A stretch of 9,567 bases of DNA from Gammaproteobacteria bacterium (GTDB lineage: Bacteria > Pseudomonadota > Gammaproteobacteria > PS1 > Pseudothioglobaceae): contig DNJI01000050.1 of assembly GCA_003489145.1 (NCBI GenBank), positions 1 to 9,567 on the forward strand, written 5' to 3'. The position numbers were made by a program, and so were the translations under genes. Positions 1 through 5,663 of this stretch are shown here, one piece after another; the stretch's first letter is position 1; each line of letters opens with the position of its first letter. A model generated the notes under the pieces. The model did not search any database, was not told the DNA's origin, and worked only from the letters and a program-made list of their open reading frames with translations.

Positions 1-1410
1 AGTATTTGCACTAATAAATCAGTAAAAAATAAACTCAGTTTAATAGATAAAGCCTTAGCATTTTCCCAACTTAAAGAGTCAGAGGCAACCTATAAAACTG
101 TTGAAATTTGCAAAAAAAGAAGGATCGAAGGCGTTAGACTTCAAGCGGATACACGGCGCTATTATCCAAAATCTGCCTCATTAGCACCCTTGCTTGGACG
201 GGTTAATCATGATAAGCAAGGCGTCTCCGGCATTGAAGCTGAATTTAATACAACTCTAACAGGCGAAAATGGAATCACTCAACTCAGTTTTAACCAGGAC
301 TCTCAAGGCTCATACTTCAACCCTTTAACCGTTAATCAGCTTAAGCATGGGCAAAATATCACCTTAACCATTGATGCAAATATTCAATTTCATGCCTACA
401 CTGCCATTAAAGAATCAGTTGAATTCCATGATGCTAATTCTGGATCGGCCATTATCTTAGCAGCAAATGGTGAAGTTTTGGCTATGGCTAACTACCCTGC
501 CACTGATCCAAATGATAATAGCACTTACAAGCCATCACACTGGAGAAATAGAGTGCTGCAAGATAAGGTAGAGCCCGGCTCAACCATGAAACCATTTACC
601 ATGCTATTGGCGCTTGATCAAAACAAAATTACTGCTACCAATAATGAGCTGATTGATGTGACTAAACGTATTGGAAAGCATAAACCAGATGGTAAATATA
701 AATATATGACCATTAAGAAAATCTTAGAGAAGTCGCATAACTTAGGCACTGTGAATATTTCTGAAAGACTCAATAAAGAAAATGTGTATAACACTTGGAA
801 TAAGCTTGGGTTTGGGCACCTGCTCGGACTAGTCCCTAGTATTGAAACTTCTGGATCGCTGAAGAATTTTGAATCTTGGGCACTTTCAGACAAACGTGCA
901 TTGTCTTATGGCTATGGCCCTATGGAGACTAGTTTAGCGCAATTGGCTAGGGCTTATTTGGTGTTTGCCAATCAAGGCGCTATTCCGCCTTTGAAACTCG
1001 TCAAAGGGGTTAATACAAATGAAAAAGTAACCCAGGTTTTTAGCAAAAACTCTACTCTTAAGATTGCCAACATACTTGATTCAGTTGCTTCGTGGGATGG
1101 CTCTGGCTACCGTGCACGAATTAAAGGCTATGATGTTGCAGGAAAAACCGGTACAGCTGAAAAAATTATCAACGGTAAATACAACAAAAAAGGCATTAAC
1201 AGAACATTTTTTACCGGCTTTGCTCCAGTCAATAATCCAAAATATATTATGGCTATTATGCTTGACCATCCAAAAAAATGCTACAACCATTACCGCCCAG
1301 ACGAGTTAAATAAGTGTGGTGGTGGAAATTCTGCAGCAATGACGTTTAAAAGTGCAATGGAGAGCATCTTAACCGTTGATCAGTCTATCAAGTTGCTGGC
1401 AAAAAACTAG
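1..1410 (+). CDS. ftsI: Peptidoglycan D,D-transpeptidase FtsI (PBP3), 5'-truncated by window
   Basis: Class B penicillin-binding protein that cross-links septal peptidoglycan in the periplasm as part of the divisome. The frame is open from base 1 (469 codons seen), so the start lies upstream; the first ATG in frame (190) is internal. The transpeptidase motifs are intact: SxxK as EPGSTMK with the nucleophile Ser at 580-582, SxN as SHN at 733-741, and KTGT at 1144-1155. Ser is codon 194 here and residue 307 in E. coli FtsI, so about 110 N-terminal residues (cytoplasmic tail, membrane anchor, start of the pedestal domain) are missing. Before the catalytic domain, the GRVNHDKQGVSGIEAEF stretch is the usual PBP dimerisation/pedestal sequence. 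Near the C-terminus a short insertion carries two cysteines (codons 1279 and 1315). The stop overlaps the dnaG stop, so no murE follows as it would in a dcw cluster. PBP2 (MrdA) is less likely; similarity runs along E. coli FtsI, including RNR before EPGS and the SYGYG region. Confidence 0.93.
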   Translation, partial: SICTNKSVKNKLSLIDKALAFSQLKESEATYKTVEICKKRRIEGVRLQADTRRYYPKSASLAPLLGRVNHDKQGVSGIEAEFNTTLTGENGITQLSFNQDSQGSYFNPLTVNQLKHGQNITLTIDANIQFHAYTAIKESVEFHDANSGSAIILAANGEVLAMANYPATDPNDNSTYKPSHWRNRVLQDKVEPGSTMKPFTMLLALDQNKITATNNELIDVTKRIGKHKPDGKYKYMTIKKILEKSHNLGTVNISERLNKENVYNTWNKLGFGHLLGLVPSIETSGSLKNFESWALSDKRALSYGYGPMETSLAQLARAYLVFANQGAIPPLKLVKGVNTNEKVTQVFSKNSTLKIANILDSVASWDGSGYRARIKGYDVAGKTGTAEKIINGKYNKKGINRTFFTGFAPVNNPKYIMAIMLDHPKKCYNHYRPDELNKCGGGNSAAMTFKSAMESILTVDQSIKLLAKN

Positions 1411-3224
1411 CTCTTCTTTCCTCTTCTTGCTTGTAGGCTTTTTACGTACTCTTGTTCGTCTTTAATGAGTAAAGATTGCGTCTTCTTTTGTCGCCTTTCT
1501 ACTTTTAGTAATGCATCTAAAAACTCATTTTTAGCTGCATTTTCGCTCAAAAAAGGCACTAAAGCACATAATTCTTGCAATCGATTATAAAAACCAGTCT
1601 TGACCTTAAAAGGCTTGAGCAACTCCTCTTGTGAAACATCTTCTACCATTTCAGCGGAGTGCACTAAATCTAGCAAGGTTGTGAATTCTTTATCGTTTTC
1701 TTTAAGCGCCCTAACCCTAACTTCAACCGTATCATTGTCATGCGCAATCGATGGATAGTTAAGCAATAAACTGATCATTCTAGACATGAGCACTTTAACA
1801 GTGCTATTTTCTTTAGGTGTTGGACTTGGGGATTGATAATCATCTGAAAAATCTGAAAAATCAGGTATTGGTGGTTCATCATCGACAACTAGAGTTGGGA
1901 TTGGATCAATGGATGTTGATATCACCTGCTCAGCTTGTTGCTTAAAAACAGTTTGAACTTGCTCAACGCTTTGCCCAACCACTTGGGCAACCCCATCAAT
2001 TAGCTGTTGTTGGTAAATTTCATAATTCACTTGATTAATCAATACTGAGACTTTTTCTAAAAACAAAGTCTTGCCTTCGATGGTATCAAAATCTACCTCA
2101 GACTTTACATGGTTAAACAAAAACTTTGACAATGTCTGGGCCTTCTCAATGCGTGTTTCAAAAGCCTTAGTAGATTCTTTTTTGACCAAAGTGTCTGGAT
2201 CTTCTCCATCAGGTAAGAATAAAAACTTAACTATCAAGCCAGCTTTAATTATTGGCAAAGTTACCTTTAAAGCCTTCCAAGCAGCCGCCCGCCCTGCATT
2301 ATCACCATCAAAACAAAAAACAATGGTGTTGGTGGTACGCGCCAGTATTTGTAAATGTTCTGGAGTCGTAGCTGTGCCTAGCGTAGCAACAACTTTGGTA
2401 AATCCTGCTTGATGAAGCGCCACCACATCCATATAACCTTCAACCACCAAGACATAATCCATGGTGCGGGAAAATTTCCGCGCATGGTAAAGCCCATAAA
2501 GCTCTCTTGATTTAGAAAATATTGGACTTTCTGAAGAGTTTAAATACTTAGCCTTGGCTTTATTGTCAAACGCCCTACCACCAAAAGCAATAACATTACC
2601 CTTAGTATTATGAATAGGAAACATTAAACGATCACGAAAAAAATCATAGTCGCCGTATTCACCTGTTTTAATCAAACCTAAAGATTTTAAATCTGTACTT
2701 GCTTGTTCGTCTTTTTCAAATGCAAGCAGTAGGTCATTATTACTTGGTGGTGCAAAGCCTAATTCAAAACGTTTGGCGATCTCACCACTAATACCTCGAT
2801 TTTTGGCATAACTCACTGCTTTTTCTTTTGCTGGAGAGCTGCGGAGCTGCTGAATATAGAATGCACTTACCTTTTGAGATAAGTCTCGATAACGCTCTAA
2901 ACGTGGGTCAACTGGCTTGGTATTGCTATCGTACTCAATTTTTAAACCGAATTCATTGGCAATCGCCTCAATCGCTTCGACAAAGCTCAGGTTGTCAATT
3001 TTTTGTACAAAACTAATCGCGCCACCGCTCTCACCACACTTAAAACAGTGATAAAATTGCTTGTGACTACTAACAGCAAAGTTACGATTTTTACCACCAT
3101 GAAAAGGACAAGGTGCGCGATAATCGCTGCCTGTTTTTTTGAGCGACAAACGTTTAGAAATCAAATCGACAATGTCAATTTGATTAGGTAAATCGTCAAT
3201 AAAACTTTGGCTAATATAAGGCAT
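1407..3224 (-). CDS. dnaG: DNA primase DnaG
   Basis: Synthesises RNA primers for Okazaki fragments in association with the DnaB helicase. The 605-aa product (E. coli 581) has all domains. The N-terminal CHC2 zinc finger has ligands C39, H42, C60 and C63. The catalytic core contains RDRLMFPI (about 197-204). The Toprim domain has VEGYMDV (E262, 261-267), the metal-binding DGD (306-308) and DGEDPD (339-344). An acidic, proline-rich linker (about 440-475) leads to the C-terminal helicase-binding region. One oddity is that the usual EKTPSF after the first zinc ligands reads GKNRNF. The start at 3224 is chosen because MPYISQSFIDDLPNQIDIVDLI matches the primase N-terminus. The ATG has no Shine-Dalgarno but sits 6 nt after a good sigma70-like promoter. 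The gene is alone: convergent with ftsI and divergent from the acyltransferase, without the rpsU and rpoD neighbours of the classical macromolecular-synthesis operon. Confidence 0.97.
   Translation of the reverse strand: MPYISQSFIDDLPNQIDIVDLISKRLSLKKTGSDYRAPCPFHGGKNRNFAVSSHKQFYHCFKCGESGGAISFVQKIDNLSFVEAIEAIANEFGLKIEYDSNTKPVDPRLERYRDLSQKVSAFYIQQLRSSPAKEKAVSYAKNRGISGEIAKRFELGFAPPSNNDLLLAFEKDEQASTDLKSLGLIKTGEYGDYDFFRDRLMFPIHNTKGNVIAFGGRAFDNKAKAKYLNSSESPIFSKSRELYGLYHARKFSRTMDYVLVVEGYMDVVALHQAGFTKVVATLGTATTPEHLQILARTTNTIVFCFDGDNAGRAAAWKALKVTLPIIKAGLIVKFLFLPDGEDPDTLVKKESTKAFETRIEKAQTLSKFLFNHVKSEVDFDTIEGKTLFLEKVSVLINQVNYEIYQQQLIDGVAQVVGQSVEQVQTVFKQQAEQVISTSIDPIPTLVVDDEPPIPDFSDFSDDYQSPSPTPKENSTVKVLMSRMISLLLNYPSIAHDNDTVEVRVRALKENDKEFTTLLDLVHSAEMVEDVSQEELLKPFKVKTGFYNRLQELCALVPFLSENAAKNEFLDALLKVERRQKKTQSLLIKDEQEYVKSLQARRGKKS
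3193..3220 (+). promoter_or_regulatory. Weak candidate promoter for the acyltransferase gene, inside dnaG codons
   Basis: TCGTCA (3193-3198, 4 of 6 to consensus), a 16-bp spacer and TATAAG (3215-3220, 5 of 6) lie upstream of the ATG at 3237, giving a leader of about 10 nt. Any promoter for this gene must overlap the first dnaG codons, because only 12 bp separate the two start codons. An alternative -10 (TAAAAC, 3224-3229) has no convincing -35. Confidence 0.3.
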
Positions 3225-3260
3225 AAAACTATTTTAATGAAAAAACAAAATTTTTATCAA
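3225..3260 (-). promoter_or_regulatory. Candidate sigma70 promoter for dnaG, predicting a leaderless mRNA
   Basis: On the minus strand, TTGATA (plus 3260-3255) is followed after 18 bp by TAAAAT (plus 3236-3231); each hexamer matches consensus at 5 of 6 bases. Only 6 nt (3230-3225) separate the -10 hexamer from the dnaG ATG at 3224-3222. A normal initiation distance therefore puts +1 at or beside the A of the start codon. No ribosome binding site is present. The -35 element lies inside codons 7-8 of the divergent acyltransferase gene. The hexamers are seen directly; leaderless transcription is inference, and AT-rich DNA raises the chance of a spurious match. Confidence 0.6.
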
Positions 3261-4133
3261 CCTAAATTTATACCAACTTGGCTTTTAATTGGCTTTATGA
3301 AATTAGGCACCAAATTGCCTTTTTCTGCACAAGTGTTTCTTGGTACTGGCATTGGTCGATTACTCTACCCACTGCTTTCTCGATTTAGAAAAATTGCCTT
3401 TATTAACATCGCTCGCTGCTTTCCCGATAAAAGTTCGATTGAAGTGGAAAGTCTAGTAAAGCAAAATTTTGAAGCCATCGGTATTTCACTTTTTGAAACT
3501 GCCAATGCTTACTTTGGTAAAAGCGAAAAAATACAAAAACTCATCACCATTCATAATGAATATCACTTAACAGATGCATTGAATAAAAAACAAGGCGTTA
3601 TTATACTTGCTGCCCATTTTATGCCGTTAATGCTAGGCTCAAGAGCACTACTATTAAAACACAAGGTTGCCAATATCTACCGTCCACAAAATAATGCTTT
3701 ATTTGATGAAGCAATGCGCAAAGGTTTTGTTAACAATGGGGCAACCATGATCAAAACCAAAGACACGCGCACCATGATGAAAACAATAAAGAGTGGTCTG
3801 CCTATTTGGTATGCGCCCGATCAAGACTTGGGCGAAAAAAATTCTGTTTTTGCGCCTTTTTTCGACATTCAAACCGCTACCATTGCCGCAACAGCGCGAT
3901 TAGCAAAAACACCAAACACAGTAGTGATTCCTTATTTCTTCATTCGCACTGATAAGGGCTATACCATGAGTTTTGATGCACCACTAACGGATTATCCAAG
4001 TAGTGATGTAGTCGATAACGCCACTAGAACCAACCAAATTTTGCACGATCAAATTCTCAAAGCGCCTGAGCAATATTTATGGATTCATAAACGCTTTAAA
4101 ACCAGACCCAATGGGGAAGCCTCTTTTTATTAA
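3237..4133 (+). CDS. LpxL/HtrB-family lipid A biosynthesis acyltransferase with altered HX4E motif
   Basis: Family members transfer a secondary acyl chain from acyl-ACP onto Kdo2-lipid IVA at the inner face of the inner membrane. The 298-aa product (E. coli LpxL 306) has an N-terminal hydrophobic stretch (about 11-48) and aligns along its length: GVIILAAHF (120-128), IYRP (147-150), WYAPDQDLG (191-199) and the C-terminal PEQYLWIHKRFKTRP (277-291), which is nearly the LpxL signature. The catalytic motif HX4(D/E) is odd: His127 is present but the acidic position is Met132 (ATG at 3630-3632), giving HFMPLM instead of HFxxLE. Start choice: ATG 3237 aligns with the family N-terminus; an upstream in-frame ATG at 3207 would overlap dnaG by 18 nt and add ten unlike residues. 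No Shine-Dalgarno is visible. LpxL is favoured over LpxM/LpxP by the C-terminal match, but the exact acyl specificity and whether it is active are uncertain, so no symbol is given. Confidence 0.88.
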   Translation: MKKQNFYQPKFIPTWLLIGFMKLGTKLPFSAQVFLGTGIGRLLYPLLSRFRKIAFINIARCFPDKSSIEVESLVKQNFEAIGISLFETANAYFGKSEKIQKLITIHNEYHLTDALNKKQGVIILAAHFMPLMLGSRALLLKHKVANIYRPQNNALFDEAMRKGFVNNGATMIKTKDTRTMMKTIKSGLPIWYAPDQDLGEKNSVFAPFFDIQTATIAATARLAKTPNTVVIPYFFIRTDKGYTMSFDAPLTDYPSSDVVDNATRTNQILHDQILKAPEQYLWIHKRFKTRPNGEASFY

Positions 4134-4149
4134 TTTTTTACTCAAGGTG

Positions 4150-4178
4150 TGGAATCAAAAATATAATTAGCGTATAAT
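4150..4178 (+). promoter_or_regulatory. Candidate rpsO promoter with a doubled -10 sequence
   Basis: A perfect TATAAT lies at 4173-4178, with TGGAAT (4150-4155, 3 of 6) 17 bp upstream. A second perfect TATAAT at 4162-4167 lies exactly 11 bp upstream, within the repeated octamer TATAATTA (4162-4169 and 4173-4180). The downstream copy would give a pyrimidine-rich leader of about 37 nt with no Shine-Dalgarno before the rpsO ATG at 4222. The -10 sequences are seen directly; which copy is used is inference. Confidence 0.6.
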
Positions 4179-4221
4179 TAACCCTTTACTGAATTTTGAT
4201 TTACTTTTACTTATACTTATT

Positions 4222-4482
4222 ATGTCAATTGATACACAATCTATTATTAAAGAATACCAACAAGAAGCTAACGATACTGGCTCAACAAACGTGCAAGTTG
4301 CGTTACTAACGGCGCGTATTAAGCATTTAACTGAGCATTTTAAAACGCACAAAAAAGATCACCACTCAAGAAGAGGTCTTTTGCATTTAGTTTCTCAGCG
4401 TAAGAAGTTACTAACTTACCTTAAAGGTAGTAATGTAACTGCTTACTCTGATTTAATTTCTCGCTTAGGTCTTAGAAAGTAA
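4222..4482 (+). CDS. rpsO: 30S ribosomal protein S15
   Basis: Primary 16S rRNA-binding protein of the 30S platform that nucleates central-domain assembly and contributes an intersubunit bridge. The 86-aa product (E. coli 89) is full length. It carries the S15 signature: TGSTNVQVALLTARIKHLTEHFKTHKKDHHSRRGLLHLVSQRKKLLTYLK (residues 19-68), with the conserved HKKDHHSRRGL RNA-binding loop, and ends SRLGLRK. The ATG has no Shine-Dalgarno, but a U/C-rich leader precedes it, which could favour S1-assisted initiation. The gene is its own transcription unit: doubled -10 upstream, strong intrinsic terminator downstream. The usual partner pnp is not adjacent. In other bacteria S15 represses its own mRNA through leader structure; no convincing pseudoknot is evident here by eye. 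Confidence 0.97.
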   Translation: MSIDTQSIIKEYQQEANDTGSTNVQVALLTARIKHLTEHFKTHKKDHHSRRGLLHLVSQRKKLLTYLKGSNVTAYSDLISRLGLRK

Positions 4483-4494
4483 GTTTCTTACTTT
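4476..4494 (+). repeat. Inverted repeat (8-bp hairpin) across the rpsO stop codon
   Basis: AAAGTAAG (4476-4483) and CTTACTTT (4487-4494) are perfect reverse complements around a TTT loop. The left arm includes the last Lys codon and TAA stop of rpsO. It ends 3 nt before the A-tract of the terminator, so the rpsO 3' end carries two hairpins in series. A role in mRNA 3'-end protection or processing is possible but not shown. Confidence 0.6.
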
Positions 4495-4497
4495 GAT

Positions 4498-4523
4498 AAA
4501 AAGCCCCTTTTGGGGCTTTTTTT
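4498..4523 (+). terminator. Rho-independent terminator after rpsO
   Basis: GCCCC (4503-4507), loop TTTT (4508-4511) and GGGGC (4512-4516) form a 5-bp GC stem. It is extended by AAAAA (4498-4502) pairing with the start of a seven-T run (4517-4523). This is a textbook intrinsic terminator and the clearest one in the window; the A-tract could let it act on the opposite strand too. It separates rpsO from prfB, which therefore needs its own promoter. Confidence 0.93.
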
Positions 4524-4551
4524 GTTTCTACGGTAATGCTTTAGTTAAAAT
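4522..4551 (+). promoter_or_regulatory. Candidate promoter for prfB-gor, abutting the rpsO terminator
   Basis: TTGTTT (4522-4527) starts in the terminator T-run. An 18-bp spacer leads to TAAAAT (4546-4551, 5 of 6 to consensus). Seven nucleotides later comes the prfB ATG (4559), which has no Shine-Dalgarno. As for dnaG, the expected +1 falls at or next to the start codon. The -35 is poor (3 of 6), but the terminator just upstream makes some promoter here necessary. Confidence 0.45.
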
Positions 4552-4558
4552 ACAGTTT

Positions 4559-5653
4559 ATGGAGTTATCCCCCACTTATCAAAAAATTGAAGACCTAAGA
4601 GAGCGCTCCTCTGTTTTGTCTGCACATCTTGATTTGGAAGAAAAACGAGGCAGGCTCGAAGAAGTTTTGCTAGAGATGGAAAACCCAGATATTTGGTCTA
4701 ACCCAGAAATAGCTCAAGCCTTAGGTCAAGAGAAATCAAAACTAGAATCAATTTGCCAAACCTTTGATGAAGCAAGTGCTGTTTTAGAAGATGCAAAAGA
4801 GCTCTTAGATATGGCGCAATCTGAAGATGATGAAGATACGGCTAATAGCGTTATCAACGACTTAAATCGCATTGAAACCTCAGTTAAACAACTAGAATTC
4901 CAACGCATGTTTAGCGGTGAACTCGATGCCAATTCTGCTTACTTGGATATTCAATCAGGTTCAGGCGGTACTGAGGCGCAAGATTGGGCTGAGATGATTT
5001 TACGAATGTATTTACGCTGGGGTGATAAACATAATTTCAAAGTAAAACTTATGGAAGTATCAGCTGGCGAAGTTGCTGGTATTAAATCAGCCACCATTCA
5101 TTTTGATGGCGACTATGCGTTTGGTTGGTTGCGTAGTGAAATTGGCATCCATCGCTTGGTCAGAAAATCACCCTTTAATGCCAATGGAAAACGCCACACC
5201 TCTTTCTCATCTGTCTTTGTTTCCCCTGAAGTAGATGACAATATTGATATTGAAATTAACAAAACTGATATCCGTATTGATACTTATCGTGCCAGTGGCG
5301 CTGGAGGACAGCACGTAAACAAAACGGATTCGGCTGTTCGCATCACTCACCTACCCACCAACACTGTGGTTCAGTGCCAAGATGGTCGCTCACAACATGC
5401 TAATAAAGACCAAGCTATGAAGCAACTCAAATCCAAACTGTATGAATTGGAAATGCAAAAACGCAATAGCGAAAACCAAGAACTAGAAGACGCAAAATCT
5501 GATATTGGCTGGGGGCATCAAATTCGCTCCTATGTACTTGATCAGTCTCGTATTAAGGATTTGCGTACTGGGGTAGAATCAACCAATACACAAGATGTAC
5601 TGGATGGTAATTTAGACAAATTTATTGAAGCCAGCCTTAAGGCTGGTTATTAG
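4559..5653 (+). CDS. prfB: Peptide chain release factor 2 (RF2), without programmed frameshift
   Basis: Recognises UGA and UAA stop codons in the ribosomal A site and triggers peptidyl-tRNA hydrolysis. The 364-aa product (E. coli 365) has the RF2 stop-recognition tripeptide SPF (204-206) and the catalytic GGQ (249-251) in RASGAGGQHVNKTDSAVRITH. Residue 245 is Ala, as in most RF2 proteins, rather than the Thr found at the equivalent site of E. coli K-12. The acidic, helical N-terminal domain spans about 1-115. Most bacterial prfB genes carry an in-frame UGA at about codon 25 that is bypassed by +1 frameshifting; here the equivalent site reads CAT CTT GAT (4625-4633) and the frame is continuous. 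Start ATG 4559 matches the E. coli RF2 N-terminus; an upstream in-frame ATG at 4493 would translate the rpsO terminator and is rejected. The usual neighbour lysS is absent; gor follows after 10 bp. Confidence 0.96.
   Translation: MELSPTYQKIEDLRERSSVLSAHLDLEEKRGRLEEVLLEMENPDIWSNPEIAQALGQEKSKLESICQTFDEASAVLEDAKELLDMAQSEDDEDTANSVINDLNRIETSVKQLEFQRMFSGELDANSAYLDIQSGSGGTEAQDWAEMILRMYLRWGDKHNFKVKLMEVSAGEVAGIKSATIHFDGDYAFGWLRSEIGIHRLVRKSPFNANGKRHTSFSSVFVSPEVDDNIDIEINKTDIRIDTYRASGAGGQHVNKTDSAVRITHLPTNTVVQCQDGRSQHANKDQAMKQLKSKLYELEMQKRNSENQELEDAKSDIGWGHQIRSYVLDQSRIKDLRTGVESTNTQDVLDGNLDKFIEASLKAGY
5631..5646 (+). repeat. 16-bp perfect palindrome at the end of prfB, just before the gor RBS
   Basis: CCAGCC-TTAA-GGCTGG is its own reverse complement; in RNA it can fold as a 6-bp GC-rich stem with a TTAA loop, extendable by G5630-U5647 and A5629-U5648. 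It encodes the last residues of RF2 (SLKAG) and ends five bases before the AGGAG of gor. There is no T-run, so it is not an ordinary intrinsic terminator. It could affect gor translation or transcript stability. Confidence 0.6.
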
Positions 5654-5656
5654 GAG
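5652..5656 (+). promoter_or_regulatory. Ribosome binding site of gor
   Basis: AGGAG overlaps the prfB stop codon TAG (5651-5653) and lies 7 nt before ATG 5664. It fixes that ATG as the gor start instead of the in-frame ATG at 5625 within prfB. The overlap suggests translational coupling with prfB. Confidence 0.8.
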
Positions 5657-5663
5657 AATAATA

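Noticed and set aside
618..893. 91-codon reverse-strand open frame within ftsI
   Set aside because: It is antisense to the conserved transpeptidase domain, with no promoter, RBS or recognisable product.
1843..1861. Short direct repeat (9-nt unit, encoding DFSDFSD) in the dnaG linker
   Set aside because: A small slippage repeat in a disordered linker is ordinary and gives no sign of function.
3207..3236. Ten-residue N-terminal extension of the acyltransferase
   Set aside because: It overlaps the dnaG coding start and has no family similarity; ATG 3237 fits the family length.
4134..4161. Possible terminator after the acyltransferase gene
   Set aside because: There are T-runs at 4123-4139 but no GC-rich hairpin precedes them, so no intrinsic terminator can be supported.
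4493..4558. N-terminal extension of RF2 from ATG 4493
   Set aside because: It would translate through the rpsO terminator hairpin and adds 22 residues unlike any RF2; ATG 4559 aligns with the known N-terminus.
5625..5663. Upstream start for glutathione reductase inside prfB
   Set aside because: The AGGAG at 5652-5656 is correctly spaced for ATG 5664, and the extra residues are only the prfB palindrome read in another frame.
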